From PGZG01 sp046292765 (GTDB lineage Bacteria; Pseudomonadota; Gammaproteobacteria; Pseudomonadales; Alcanivoracaceae), in the NCBI GenBank assembly GCA_046292765.1, contig JBKBQA010000001.1, positions 372,001 to 436,000 on the forward strand: 64,000 nt of DNA, written 5' to 3'. This document shows, one piece after another, positions 8,055 through 17,349 of this stretch (its first letter is position 1; each line of letters starts with the position of its first letter). A program made the translations under genes and the position numbers. The notes below the pieces were generated by a model that searched no databases, was not told where the DNA came from, and was given only the letters and a program-made list of their open reading frames with translations.

Positions 8055-9959
8055 TCAGGCGGATAGCTCCAGTAGCAGCTTGTTAATCCGCCGCACATAG
8101 GCTGCCGCATCCTTGAGACTGTCACCGCCGGCAAGGCGGGCCTGCTCGTGGATCACCGCCACGAGGTCGTCACGGCGTGTGTCGTTGCTTTCCTGCTTGA
8201 GGCGCTGCACCAGCGGATGCCAGGGATTGATCTCCAGCACCGGCTTGCTGCTGGGCAGCGACTGGCCGGCGGCTTCGAGAATGCGGCGCATCTGTGCGCC
8301 CATGTCATCTTCCTGCACCACCAGACAGGCCGGAGAATCGGTCAGGCGGTGGGTGGTGCGCACACTGTCGACATCCTCCTTGAGCAGCTCGGCGATCTGC
8401 TTGCACAGATCGGAGAATTCCTTGTCGGTATCCTCTTTGGCTTTTTTCTCTTCGATGTCCTCCAGCGCTCCCAGATCCAGCTCGCCACGGGCGATATCGC
8501 GCAGCGGCTTGCCATCGAACTCGTTCAGATGGCTCATCAGCCAGTCATCAATGCGATCGGACAGCAGCAGTACCTCGATACCTTTCTTGCGGAAAATCTC
8601 CAGATGCGGGCTGCCGAGGGCGTTCTGGTGGCTGTCGGCGGCGATGTAGTAGATCTCTTTCTGATCCGGCTTCATCCGGGCGACATAGTCGGTCAGGCTG
8701 TTGTTCTGGGTGGCTTCGCTGTTATGTGTGCTGGCAAAGCGCAGTAGCTTGGCTATCGCCTCGCGATTACTGAAATCTTCTGCCGGGCCTTCTTTAAGCA
8801 CGTTGCCGAATGCATTCCAGAATGACTGATATTTTTCCGGCGAATCTTTGGCGAGTTTTTCCAGCATGTCGAGGGCGCGTTTTGTCAGTGCGCTCTTCAG
8901 CGAGCTGACCGTCTTGTCTTTCTGCAAAATCTCCCGCGAGATATTCAGCGACAGGTCATTACTGTCGACAATCCCCTTGATAAAGCGCAGGTAAAGCGGC
9001 AGGAACTGCTCGGCGTCGTCCATGATAAACACCCGCTGCACATACAGCTTCAGCCCATGTGGTTTGTCCCGATTCCACATGTCGAAGGGCGCCTTCTCGG
9101 GAATGAACAGCAGGGAGGTATAATCCAGTTTGCCTTCCACCCGGTTATGGCTCCAGCTCAGCGCCGGGGCAAAGTCGTGGGAGACATGGCGGTAGAACTC
9201 CTGATACTCCTCGTCCTTGATTTCGCTCTTGTTGCGGGTCCAGAGGGCGGTGGCGGTGTTGGCCTGATCCCAGCCGGTTTCCGGTTGCTTGCCTTCTTCG
9301 TCGGCCGGCTTCTGATCCTGTACCAGTACCGGAATGGCGATATGGTCGCTGTACTTGCGCACCAGACTCTTCAGGCGCCAGGGTTCCAGAAACTCTTTTT
9401 CGTCATCGCGCAGGTGTAGCACGATGCGGGTGCCGCGCTCGGCCAGCTCGACTTCACCCAGATCAAATTCACCATTGCCCTCGCTGCTCCAGTAGACGCC
9501 CTGTTTGGCTTCGCTGCCGGCCTTGCGGGTAAAGACTTCCACTTTCTCGGCAACAATAAAGGCGCTGTAGAAGCCGACGCCAAACTGACCGATCAGGCGT
9601 GAATCCTTTTTCTGGTCGCCGGATAGATTCTTCAGGAATTCGGCGGTGCCGGATTTGGCGATGGTGCCGAGGTGCGCGACCACATCGTCCCGGTTCATGC
9701 CGATACCGTTGTCGCGGATGGTCAGGGTATTGGCGTCCTTGTCGGTTTCAATGTGGATCTTCAGGTCGCTGTCGCCCTGATACAGGGTGTCGTCCTGCAG
9801 GGCCAGAAATTTCAGCTTGTCGGCGGCGTCGGAGGCGTTGGAGATCAGTTCGCGCAGGAAGATTTCCTTGTTCGAGTACAGCGAGTGCACCATCAGGTGC
9901 AGCAGCTGCTTGACCTCGGTCTGGAACTCGCGCTTTTCAGTCTGGACAGTCGCGGACAT
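8055..9959 (-). CDS. htpG: Molecular chaperone HtpG (Hsp90)
   Basis: 634 aa, full length for bacterial Hsp90 (E. coli 624). The N-terminal GHKL ATPase domain shows LRELISNASDAADKL around residues 37-51, DNGIGMN around residue 83 and GQFGVGFYSAF near residue 129. The middle domain (FDMWNRDKP, RVFIMDD) and C-terminal dimerisation domain follow. It is an ATP-dependent cytosolic chaperone for late folding of client proteins. A consensus sigma-32 promoter lies 38 bp upstream of the ATG. Confidence 0.98.
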   Translation of the reverse strand: MSATVQTEKREFQTEVKQLLHLMVHSLYSNKEIFLRELISNASDAADKLKFLALQDDTLYQGDSDLKIHIETDKDANTLTIRDNGIGMNRDDVVAHLGTIAKSGTAEFLKNLSGDQKKDSRLIGQFGVGFYSAFIVAEKVEVFTRKAGSEAKQGVYWSSEGNGEFDLGEVELAERGTRIVLHLRDDEKEFLEPWRLKSLVRKYSDHIAIPVLVQDQKPADEEGKQPETGWDQANTATALWTRNKSEIKDEEYQEFYRHVSHDFAPALSWSHNRVEGKLDYTSLLFIPEKAPFDMWNRDKPHGLKLYVQRVFIMDDAEQFLPLYLRFIKGIVDSNDLSLNISREILQKDKTVSSLKSALTKRALDMLEKLAKDSPEKYQSFWNAFGNVLKEGPAEDFSNREAIAKLLRFASTHNSEATQNNSLTDYVARMKPDQKEIYYIAADSHQNALGSPHLEIFRKKGIEVLLLSDRIDDWLMSHLNEFDGKPLRDIARGELDLGALEDIEEKKAKEDTDKEFSDLCKQIAELLKEDVDSVRTTHRLTDSPACLVVQEDDMGAQMRRILEAAGQSLPSSKPVLEINPWHPLVQRLKQESNDTRRDDLVAVIHEQARLAGGDSLKDAAAYVRRINKLLLELSA

Positions 9960-9996
9960 GGGGTGGGGGCTCCTTGTTGTTCGGTGTGATTCAGGC

Positions 9997-10024
9997 AGAT
10001 GGGGGCTGATGGGTTCTTTTCAAC
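9997..10024 (-). promoter_or_regulatory. Sigma-32 heat-shock promoter of htpG
   Basis: Read on the minus strand: GTTGAAA (10018-10024), 13 bp, then CCCCATCT (9997-10004). The sigma-32 consensus is CTTGAAA-N(11-16)-CCCCATNT, so only the first base differs. Predicted start near 9990, leaving a leader of about 30 nt before the ATG. Confidence 0.85.
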
Positions 10025-10055
10025 CCCGTTGATTGAGCTCGTGGTGAACTTCTCC

Positions 10056-10093
10056 GGTTATCTGCCCGGAAGCGACCTTCCGGGCAGATAACC
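10056..10093. repeat. Perfect 17-bp inverted repeat with CGAC tetraloop
   Basis: Arms 10056-10072 and 10077-10093 (core GTTATCTGCCCGGAAG) are perfectly complementary with a 4-nt loop. It sits between the htpG promoter and yggX, where no transcript is obviously ending. It could be a terminator, a protein-binding palindrome or part of a mobile repeat. Confidence 0.7.
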
Positions 10094-10140
10094 TCGCTTC
10101 TCATATACTTTCCGCCACTGTCGAGAGCCGCGAGATGCCA

Positions 10141-10252
10141 GGCCCTTGTGGGAGGGGGGGTGCCGGGACTGTGTGAGCCATGGATGGCGAACGCAAGCCT
10201 ACAGGGACGTATTCACGGCGTGTCCCGGCACCCCCTGCCTCCCACAAGGGCC
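10141..10252. repeat. Long palindromic intergenic element
   Basis: GGCCCTTGTGGGAGG (10141-10155) pairs with its complement at 10238-10252. The next 14 bases (10156-10169) pair with 10222-10235, with a 2-nt bulge between. The loop contains a smaller palindrome (GCCATGGATGGC). A stem of nearly 30 bp with a structured loop and no coding content resembles a dispersed MITE/REP-type element. Confidence 0.65.
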
Positions 10253-10367
10253 GGACAAGATCACTGCTACGTGGGGCTTTTGCAGACACACAGGCTCAGG
10301 CCAAACTTTGCCTGACAACACCAGCAATGCGACACTTCCCACCCCCGATAGCCACAAGGCCCACCCC

Positions 10368-10640
10368 ATGACCCGAATGGTGTTCTGCCGCAAACTCCAA
10401 CAGGAGCTCGAAGGGCTTGAGCGCCCGCCGTTCCCGGGTCCGAAAGGGCAGGAGATCTTCGACAATGTCTCGAAGAAGGCCTGGCAGGAGTGGCTTGGCC
10501 AGCAGACCATGCTGATCAACGAAAAGCGCCTCAGCGTTATGGACCCGGCCACCAAGGTCTATCTGGACGGCCAGCGTGAACGTTTTTTGGCCAACGAGCC
10601 ATTCGACCAGGCCGAAGGCTACGTGCCCCCGGAAAAATAG
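10368..10640 (+). CDS. yggX: YggX family Fe(II)-trafficking / oxidative damage protection protein
   Basis: 90 aa, the family length. Conserved features: FCRKLQQELEGLERPPFPG at the N-terminus, WQEWLGQQTMLINEKRLS around residues 40-57 and AEGYVPPEK at the end. YggX protects iron-sulfur proteins and DNA from oxidation. The reading frame is open for 74 codons upstream, but the ATG at 10368 has an AAGG site 8 nt before it and matches the family start. In enterics yggX follows mutY in one operon; here it converges on mutY with tRNA-Phe between them. Confidence 0.95.
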   Translation: MTRMVFCRKLQQELEGLERPPFPGPKGQEIFDNVSKKAWQEWLGQQTMLINEKRLSVMDPATKVYLDGQRERFLANEPFDQAEGYVPPEK

Positions 10641-10696
10641 CCGCCCGCTCGGTTGACCCGGCAGGGCCGAATCGCTTTAATAGCGCCCTCTCCAAA

Positions 10697-10772
10697 GCCC
10701 GGATAGCTCAGTTGGTAGAGCAGGGGATTGAAAATCCCCGTGTCGGTGGTTCGATTCCGCCTCCGGGCACCA
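10697..10772 (+). tRNA. tRNA-Phe (GAA)
   Basis: 76 nt with encoded CCA. The acceptor stem GCCCGGA (10697-10703) pairs with TCCGGGC (10762-10768). The D arm (GCTC...GAGC), an anticodon stem GGGGA/TCCCC with loop TTGAAAA, and a T arm with GGTTCGATTCC are all present. Anticodon GAA is at 10730-10732. Confidence 0.97.
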
Positions 10773-10782
10773 GATCATCTTC

Positions 10783-10814
10783 AGCAAAAGGCCCCGCTTG
10801 CGGGGCCTTTTGCT
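10783..10814 (+). terminator. Intrinsic terminator after tRNA-Phe
   Basis: Perfect 14-bp stem AGCAAAAGGCCCCG/CGGGGCCTTTTGCT with loop CTTG, ten bases after the tRNA. The 222 bp from here to the mutY stop show no further recognisable feature. Confidence 0.9.
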
Positions 10815-11036
10815 TTCTGTCGTCGTGACGGTCCTGGGTCTAAGGGGAAAGCCACCATCACCGCGCCAGTCCTGCCACCGGCGTAAAGCGGGTGTCGGCT
10901 TTCTGCTGTTTGACCAGTTTCGGAAACTCCCTTTGCACCGCCCGTTCACCGTGACTGGGCCAGCGCTCACTGCATCGGCAAGCGGGCCGCCATCGGATTG
11001 GCCCGGTTTGCTCAAGTCTTTGGTAGCCTCAGCTTT

Positions 11037-12077
11037 TTACAAGGATGCCAGCAGCTTCTTGATCGGCGCCGCCAGGCCCAGCTCGCCGGGCTGATGGTGT
11101 TGAACCCAGCGTTGTCGGGATGTCTCTTTTACGCCGCGGGCCACAGATTTGACCCGAATCCGCAGCGGTGTGATATCGAGATGGAAATGGCTGAACGTGT
11201 GCCTGAATGACGGCAAGGTCTGCAGCCGGGCCGATCTCAGGTTGCGCGCTGCCAGTGCCTGTTCAAGCTCACTGTCGTCACTGATTTGTGGCGGGCACCA
11301 GAGGCCGCCCCAAAGGCCAGATGGTGGCCGTTGTTCCAGCAGAATTTCCCCGTCAGGGTTTTCCAGCAGCAGCATCAGTGTTTGCCGTACCGGAGTGGCT
11401 TTCGACGGCTTTTTGCCGGGGTAAAGATGGACCTCACCGGCAGCGAATGCCTGGCATTGCTTTGCCAGTGGGCAGTCACTGCAACGGGGTTTACTGCGGG
11501 TGCAAAGGGTGGCGCCGAGGTCCATCATCACCTGGGTGTAATCGCGCACCCGTTGCGCTGGTGTGTACTGTTCGGCGATGGCCCAGAGCCGGGCTTCCAC
11601 CGCTTTCTCGCCGGGCCAGCCGGCCACGGCGTGGAAGCGGGTCAGCACCCGTTTCACATTGCCATCCAGAATCGGGGCGCGCAGATTCATGCTGATACTG
11701 GCAATGGCGCCGGCAGTGGAACGACCGATACCGGGCAGGGCTGCCAGGGCGTCGACATCGGCAGGGAACTGGCCAGCATAGTCGCTGCTGACAATCTGGG
11801 CAGCGCGATGCAGGTTGCGGGCGCGGGCGTAATAACCAAGGCCTGTCCACAGGTGTAGCACTTCGTCCTGTGGTGCCTTGGCCAGTTTCTGCACCGACGG
11901 AAAGCGCTTCATGAAGCGCTCGAAATAGGGAATGACGGTGCTGACCTGCGTCTGCTGCAACATGATTTCGGACACCCACACCCGATAGGGTGTGGTGTTC
12001 TGCTGCCAGGGCAGATCCTTGCGGCCGTGCTGCTCATACCAGCCGAGCACGGCCTTGCGGAACGCAGCAGGTGTCAT
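11037..12077 (-). CDS. mutY: A/G-specific adenine glycosylase MutY
   Basis: 346 aa (E. coli 350). Catalytic Glu37 lies in RVWVSEIMLQQTQV, and the helix-hairpin-helix LPGIGRSTAGAI is at 114-125. Asp138 is in LDGNVKRVL, and the [4Fe-4S] cysteines are 192, 199, 202 and 208, all at E. coli spacing. A Nudix-like C-terminal domain reads 8-oxoguanine. The enzyme removes adenine mispaired with 8-oxoG. Its start overlaps the asmA stop by 4 bp, so the pair is translationally coupled. Confidence 0.97.
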   Translation of the reverse strand: MTPAAFRKAVLGWYEQHGRKDLPWQQNTTPYRVWVSEIMLQQTQVSTVIPYFERFMKRFPSVQKLAKAPQDEVLHLWTGLGYYARARNLHRAAQIVSSDYAGQFPADVDALAALPGIGRSTAGAIASISMNLRAPILDGNVKRVLTRFHAVAGWPGEKAVEARLWAIAEQYTPAQRVRDYTQVMMDLGATLCTRSKPRCSDCPLAKQCQAFAAGEVHLYPGKKPSKATPVRQTLMLLLENPDGEILLEQRPPSGLWGGLWCPPQISDDSELEQALAARNLRSARLQTLPSFRHTFSHFHLDITPLRIRVKSVARGVKETSRQRWVQHHQPGELGLAAPIKKLLASL

Positions 12078-14290
12078 CGCAGCAGGCGGCGCAGGCCGTC
12101 TTCGGCCTTGCGTTGCAGCTCCTGCTTCGCTTCCTCCTTCACTTCCTGCGCTTCTTCCTTGGCCTTGTCAGTGGCGACATTGCGCAGCACTTCTCCGGCA
12201 GAGTCTCCGCGACCCTGAATGCCGAAGCGGTCCAGCAATTTGTCCTTGGCGAGCTGGGTGGTGATGTCTTTGCCAATCGCTCGGAAAGCGCTGCTATCGG
12301 CCCCGCACCAGTCTGCCGGTGAACCGGCCAGATTGCCGCGGCAGCGCAGCGGCCAGGTGCGATCAGCAATGTACTTGTTGGTGCTCAGGCTGGGTGCCTT
12401 CATGCCGAGGCGCAAATCAAATGCTTCACTGCGCAGGTTGAGGAAACCCTTGCCAGACAGGGTTCCACGATCCAGTTCAGCGCGCAGGTCGTCCACATGG
12501 GCAACCAGATCTTCGATGCGGGCAACGGCTATCAGCTGGACGACTTCGGTGTCCTCTTTCAGCTCGCGCGGCAGGCGGCCCTGATCGACGCCGGGCAGGA
12601 AGTGAGTGATCACCTGATAGTCACCGAGCATGTCGTTGACGCCGGCGGTCAGGGTGTTGTTCAGGTTCATACCACGCAGGGTGCCGCGCGAAAGCGTCAT
12701 GTTAATGTTGCCCTTGCCGCTGTCTGCCAGCGCCTGTTCGCTGTTGCCTTCGGCGCGGAATGTCATGTTGAAATCGAGCAGGCCGGTGAAGATATCCTCA
12801 TCCAGCGCCATCTGCACCACGGGCTGGATTTGTACCCCGCGGGTTTCCGCGCTGAAGGTAACAACGGGTTTGTCGGTGCGGGCATCGAGCGTCGCCTTGG
12901 CACCGAAGGTGCCATCCATCATTTTGCCGCCGGCTTCGACAAGCTCCATCAGGCCTTGATCAGCGCGCACTACCGTTTTCAGGTTTTCAAAACGGATGCC
13001 GCTGAGGATGATACTGCCCGCCTTGAACTCACCGTTTACCTTGAGGGCGCGCAGGTCTTCCAGCGGCAGCAGCGGCTCCGAGGACAGCGGCGGCAGGATG
13101 GCGGTGCTGGCCGCCAGTTCTGTCACGGGCTCAGCTTCATCCGGGGGCAGATAGCGGTCGGCTACCAGCTTGTCGAGGGTGAGATCAAACAGAATGTGTG
13201 CAGTATCAAGATCGGTGATGCCGGCCTTGCCCATGATAGTGCTGTCGTCGAGCCGGATTTTCAGCGGATCGAGCATGATGCTGTTCTCGGGGCCACTGAA
13301 GGTCATCTCCATTGACACTTTTTTCAGTGCCGTGGCATCGCTGGTTTCAATCGGTGCTTCGCCAATCGCTTTCAGGGCCGCATTGGCATCAAACGGTGCC
13401 ACGCTCAGTTGGCCCCGGAACAGCGGTTTGGTGGACAGCTGGGTCAGCTCCAGTTGGCCGGTGGTGCGGGTGCCAACGGACTCCACCAGCATGTCGCGAA
13501 TGCTGATGCGATCCTCGTCCAGCGCCGCTTCCACATTCTGTTGAGCTCTTACCCGTACCGGCAGAGTGGTCATGCCGGCCAGCGTGGTGTCGACATTGAG
13601 CTGGTTCAGGCGGAAGACATTTTTCTCCAGATCCATGCCCAGCACGGTGCTGGCGGCAAGGTCGATGCGGATATCATCCTGATCCTGATAGCGCAGCGAC
13701 ACTTCCATCGGGAAGGGTTTGGTCAGGCTGAAGTCGCGGGCGCTGAAGTTCAGTTGCTCGATGCGAATATCGGTGCTGTCGATCGTGTTCTGGTAGCGCA
13801 CCTGACCATTCGTGAGGGTGATCAGGGGAATGGCGACCGGAAGATCGATCGGGCCGGTGTCGGTGCCAGCGGCTTCCTCGGCAGCCGCTGCCTCACCGGT
13901 GGTGATGCGATCCCAGTTGGCGCCGTCGGCGGTTTCCACCAGATTCAGCTCAAGGCCAGCCAGATGAAGGCCGGACAACTCCACCGCGCCGCGCAGCAAT
14001 GGCATCACCGCAATGCTGGTGCGCACTTCATCGAATGCGGCGAACAGGTCCTGTTCATCGGCGATACGAACTTCCGTGCGTCCGATCTCGATGCCAAGCC
14101 AGGGCCAGAAGGTCCAGGCCAGATTGCCGGGGATGATCAGATCAAGATTGGCCTGCTCCCGGGCGGCGGCACTGATCCGGGGCTTGAAGTCGTTCGGGTC
14201 GATAAACCGGGTGATGGCGAATACGGCGCCGACAAGCAGCACGACGATGGCAGTCAGGGAAACAAAGATAATCTTGATGACGCGAAGCAT
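12074..14290 (-). CDS. asmA: AsmA family protein
   Basis: 738 aa. A single N-terminal membrane helix (IIFVSLTAIVVLLVGAVFAI) is followed by the family opening RFIDPNDFKPRISAAAREQ and a long periplasmic region. The conserved C-terminal segment around residues 540-670 contains GNINMTLSRGTLRGMNLN and GTLSGKGFLNLRSEAFDLR. AsmA-like proteins are bridge-like lipid-transfer proteins of the envelope. The C-terminus (residues about 700-738) is a lysine/glutamate-rich helix. It lies directly upstream of mutY. Confidence 0.9.
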   Translation of the reverse strand: MLRVIKIIFVSLTAIVVLLVGAVFAITRFIDPNDFKPRISAAAREQANLDLIIPGNLAWTFWPWLGIEIGRTEVRIADEQDLFAAFDEVRTSIAVMPLLRGAVELSGLHLAGLELNLVETADGANWDRITTGEAAAAEEAAGTDTGPIDLPVAIPLITLTNGQVRYQNTIDSTDIRIEQLNFSARDFSLTKPFPMEVSLRYQDQDDIRIDLAASTVLGMDLEKNVFRLNQLNVDTTLAGMTTLPVRVRAQQNVEAALDEDRISIRDMLVESVGTRTTGQLELTQLSTKPLFRGQLSVAPFDANAALKAIGEAPIETSDATALKKVSMEMTFSGPENSIMLDPLKIRLDDSTIMGKAGITDLDTAHILFDLTLDKLVADRYLPPDEAEPVTELAASTAILPPLSSEPLLPLEDLRALKVNGEFKAGSIILSGIRFENLKTVVRADQGLMELVEAGGKMMDGTFGAKATLDARTDKPVVTFSAETRGVQIQPVVQMALDEDIFTGLLDFNMTFRAEGNSEQALADSGKGNINMTLSRGTLRGMNLNNTLTAGVNDMLGDYQVITHFLPGVDQGRLPRELKEDTEVVQLIAVARIEDLVAHVDDLRAELDRGTLSGKGFLNLRSEAFDLRLGMKAPSLSTNKYIADRTWPLRCRGNLAGSPADWCGADSSAFRAIGKDITTQLAKDKLLDRFGIQGRGDSAGEVLRNVATDKAKEEAQEVKEEAKQELQRKAEDGLRRLLR

Positions 14291-14424
14291 GGCGGTCTCC
14301 TTGCGTGCCGGGGGCGTGCCGTCGATTATAGGGAGGCGGGTAGCTGCTTAGCCATGGATAACAATGAAAACCCGCAGGTGTCCAGTGATATCACGGTAAT
14401 GCCGTGGTTTGAGGGGGGATCCCG

Positions 14425-16335
14425 TTGAAAAAGTTCCGTTGGCTATTGGCTGGCCTGATGATGGCGGCTGGCCCCGTGTTGGCATTGATCGAGCCCGGAC
14501 CAGAGCATCTTGAGTTGATTATCGGGCGTCAGCTGCAAGTGCTGGAAGACCCGGAGGGGCGCTGGTCGGTGGCGGATGTCAGCGAGCGCTTCGGCGAGCG
14601 ATTCCGGCCGTCAGACCGGGCCTATCCCGGTTTCGGCTTTACCCGCTCCACCATCTGGCTGCGCTTCACCGTGGATTTTTCCCGGGTGGGCAATCAGCCC
14701 TGGTATCTGGTTCAGCGCCACCCGATAGTCGACCGGCTGGTGCTCTATTCGCCCCAGCCAGGTGGGGGCTTCCGTCGTCAGGAGATGGGCGATGTGCTGC
14801 CGTTTGGCGAGCGGGTGATGGCCCATCGCGAGTTCATCTTTCCCCTGGATACCGGCTTTGTCGGGCCGCAGACCTATTATCTGGAGATTGCCGGCAAGGG
14901 CGCGCTGAATCTGGAGGTAAAACTTTCCAGTGCTCAGGGGCTGATCGAGCGGACCTATCGCGAGCAGTTGGTGTTCGGGCTGTTCTTTGGCGGCCTGCTG
15001 GTCATGCTGGTGTACAACCTGTTGCTGTACTTCTCGGTACGAGACAAGGCCTACCTCTACTACGTGGTATTTCTCGGCATGCTCGAGATCAGCCTGCTGA
15101 ATCTGAATGGCTTTGGCCTTCAGTACCTCTGGCCGCACTGGCCCCGCGTCAATGAGCACTACCCGTTTTTCGTCTACATTGGCATGGCCGCGCTAATCCG
15201 TTATTCGATCGATTTTCTCGATCTTGGTCAGCAGCTACCGCTGGCAAGGCGCTGGCTCAACTGGCTGTTCCGAGCGTCGCTGGTGATGGTGCCGCTGACG
15301 TTGGTTGTGCCTCCACCGTGGTCTTACCACCTCAATACCCTGCTGGTGCTGCTGGTGGTGCTGTCCCTGTTCGGTATTGGCACTGCCACCTGGCTGCGCG
15401 GCTATACCGCAGCCCGACTGTATGTTGCGGCCTGGTCCATGTTTCTGATCGGTTGTGTGGTGTTCGCCCTCGATAATCTGGGTGTCATCCCCCACACCAC
15501 GCTGGGCAACTATACCCCTCACATTGGCGGCGGCTGGGTGGCAGTGCTTTTATCTCTGGCGCTGGGCGATCGAATCAATCTGCTGGAGAGCCAGCGCGAT
15601 ACCCTGTCGCGGGAATCGGAAGATGCCATGCGGCATCACATGGAAGAGATACGCCGTCTCGACAGGGACAAACTGGTGTTTCTGGAGTACCTGAGCCATG
15701 AGCTCAATACACCGCTGAACTGGCTCGGCAGTGCCCGCCTGCTGGAAACCTCATCGGTGCCGAAGGAACTCCGTGATGCCGTCCAGATGGTGCATCGTGG
15801 TCAGGATCGCCTGCAGAAGCTGGTATCCACGTCGTTGCGCTATTTCGATCTGGCTGGCCGGGAAAACCTGCCGGCGCAGGGTTTTTGTCAGCCCATGTGG
15901 ATGCTGGATCATCTGCTCACCGACTTTGCCGAGACCATCAAGTTGCGCAAGTTGCAGGTACAGAACCGGGTGCCTGCAGATCTGGCTGTGCTGGCCTGCG
16001 AGCGAGAGCTTCGCGAGGTACTGGTGATGCTGATTGATAATGCCATTCGCGTCAGTCCGGAAGGCGGGGTGCTGATGCTGTCGGCCAGCGTGGAGCGTGG
16101 GTGGGCGGTACTGAAGGTGCAGGATCAGGGGCGCGGCATCCTCCGCGACAACCTCGAAGGCGTCTTCAAGCCGTTTTTCATGGTCGGCTCCGGGCATCAT
16201 GTCGACGGCTTTGGGCTGTCGTTGCCCATGTCCCGCGTCATGATTACCCAGATGGGGGGCGAAATATGGGCCGAGAGCGCCGGCGTCGACAAGGGTTCTA
16301 CTATCTGTATCCGCCTGCCGGTGGAGGACGTGTAG
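14425..16335 (+). CDS. 7TM-DISM sensor histidine kinase
   Basis: 636 aa with a TTG start after GAGGGGGG at 14411-14418; no suitable ATG is close. Signal peptide, then a periplasmic 7TMR-DISMED2-type beta domain (about residues 30-175; STIWLRFTVDF), then seven membrane helices (about 185-385). The kinase H-box is FLEYLSHELNTPLNWL near residue 415, the N-box is VLMLIDNAIRVSPEGG near 530 and the G-box is DQGRGIL. The signal is probably a periplasmic ligand, unknown. No response regulator gene is adjacent, so its partner lies elsewhere. Confidence 0.88.
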   Translation: MKKFRWLLAGLMMAAGPVLALIEPGPEHLELIIGRQLQVLEDPEGRWSVADVSERFGERFRPSDRAYPGFGFTRSTIWLRFTVDFSRVGNQPWYLVQRHPIVDRLVLYSPQPGGGFRRQEMGDVLPFGERVMAHREFIFPLDTGFVGPQTYYLEIAGKGALNLEVKLSSAQGLIERTYREQLVFGLFFGGLLVMLVYNLLLYFSVRDKAYLYYVVFLGMLEISLLNLNGFGLQYLWPHWPRVNEHYPFFVYIGMAALIRYSIDFLDLGQQLPLARRWLNWLFRASLVMVPLTLVVPPPWSYHLNTLLVLLVVLSLFGIGTATWLRGYTAARLYVAAWSMFLIGCVVFALDNLGVIPHTTLGNYTPHIGGGWVAVLLSLALGDRINLLESQRDTLSRESEDAMRHHMEEIRRLDRDKLVFLEYLSHELNTPLNWLGSARLLETSSVPKELRDAVQMVHRGQDRLQKLVSTSLRYFDLAGRENLPAQGFCQPMWMLDHLLTDFAETIKLRKLQVQNRVPADLAVLACERELREVLVMLIDNAIRVSPEGGVLMLSASVERGWAVLKVQDQGRGILRDNLEGVFKPFFMVGSGHHVDGFGLSLPMSRVMITQMGGEIWAESAGVDKGSTICIRLPVEDV

Positions 16336-16352
16336 GGGCCTCGGCAGGGATG

Positions 16353-16670
16353 TCAGGACCAGCGCGGACCGCTGTCGAACGAGTCTGGCGCCAGCAGACG
16401 CTCGACCTGACGCAGCATTTCCTTGCCCACACCGCGCCCGCGGGTGGCAGGGTGGACCACGATCTCGGCCAATTGCCAGCCACCAGCTGCTGGCAGCACC
16501 CGCAGCAGTGCCACCGGTCGGGTGTTGAAGATGCCCTGAAACAGTCGCCCTTCTGCGCTGCTGGCGGCGGTCTGCAGGCGGTCAGCCAGAGCCGGATCGG
16601 CCTTGACCACGTTGGCGAAGTCGGCCGAGCCGGCCTCGGTAACGGCAATTTCACTGACTATCAGTGGCAT
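16353..16670 (-). CDS. Short GNAT acetyltransferase-fold protein, PanZ/PanM-like
   Basis: 105 aa. The acetyl-CoA loop is visible as VVHPATRGRGVGKEMLRQVE near residues 71-90. It is shorter than catalytic GNAT enzymes and resembles the PanZ/PanM acetyl-CoA sensors that activate PanD, but this assignment is tentative. It is transcribed divergently from hisB with only 70 bp between them. Confidence 0.6.
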   Translation of the reverse strand: MPLIVSEIAVTEAGSADFANVVKADPALADRLQTAASSAEGRLFQGIFNTRPVALLRVLPAAGGWQLAEIVVHPATRGRGVGKEMLRQVERLLAPDSFDSGPRWS

Positions 16671-16683
16671 TCATCATTCCTCG

Positions 16684-16713
16684 TTGGTCCGCAGCGCGGG
16701 CGGGGCCTATAAT
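16684..16713 (+). promoter_or_regulatory. Sigma-70 type promoter of the his operon
   Basis: TTGGTC (16684-16689), 18-bp spacer, perfect TATAAT (16708-16713), 27 bp upstream of the hisB ATG. A GGAGG ribosome site follows. No his leader peptide or attenuator fits in this short space. Confidence 0.65.
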
Positions 16714-16740
16714 AGCCGCCCTGCCCGATGGAGGTCATTC

Positions 16741-17346
16741 ATGACGCAGCGCACCGCCAGCGTGTCCCGTAATACGCTGGAAACCCAGATCACTGTATCG
16801 GTCAATCTCGATGGTACTGGCAAGAGCCAGCTCGAGACCGGCCTGCCGTTCCTCGATCACATGGTGGATCAGGTGGCCCGTCATGGTCTCATCGACATCA
16901 CCATTGCCGCCAGCGGCGATCTGCACATTGATGCCCACCACACGGTGGAGGACATCGGCATCACGCTGGGTCAGGCACTGGCCAAGGCTTGGGGCGACAA
17001 GAAAGGCGTACGTCGTTACGGCAATGCCTATGTGCCGCTTGATGAGGCGCTATCGCGCGTGGTCATCGATTTGTCCGGGCGTCCCGGCCTCGAAATGCAT
17101 GTCGATTTCGCGCGCGCGCGCATCGGTGATTTTGATGTCGACCTGTTCTATGAGTTTTTTCAGGGACTGGTCAATCACGGCATGATGACCGTGCACATCG
17201 ACAACCTGCGTGGTCGCAATGCACACCATCAGGCGGAAACGATCTTCAAGGCCTTCGGCCGTGCCCTGCGCATGGCGGTGGAGTTTGATCCGCGCATGGA
17301 AAACATTACGCCGTCCACCAAGGGCACGCTCACCGAAAAAGGTTGA
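16741..17346 (+). CDS. hisB: Imidazoleglycerol-phosphate dehydratase
   Basis: 201 aa, the monofunctional form, without the phosphatase half found in enteric HisB. The two metal-binding motifs are HIDAHHTVEDIGITLGQAL (residues about 62-80) and the later ...NAHHQAETIFKAFGRAL. It converts IGP to imidazole acetol phosphate in histidine synthesis. Start chosen at ATG 16741 behind GGAGG. First gene of hisBHAF; the hisH ATG comes three bases after its stop. Confidence 0.97.
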   Translation: MTQRTASVSRNTLETQITVSVNLDGTGKSQLETGLPFLDHMVDQVARHGLIDITIAASGDLHIDAHHTVEDIGITLGQALAKAWGDKKGVRRYGNAYVPLDEALSRVVIDLSGRPGLEMHVDFARARIGDFDVDLFYEFFQGLVNHGMMTVHIDNLRGRNAHHQAETIFKAFGRALRMAVEFDPRMENITPSTKGTLTEKG

Positions 17347-17349
17347 ACC

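Noticed and set aside
13409..14428. 339-codon open frame antisense to asmA
   Set aside because: asmA has clear family motifs on the minus strand; the antisense frame is low-complexity and without motifs.
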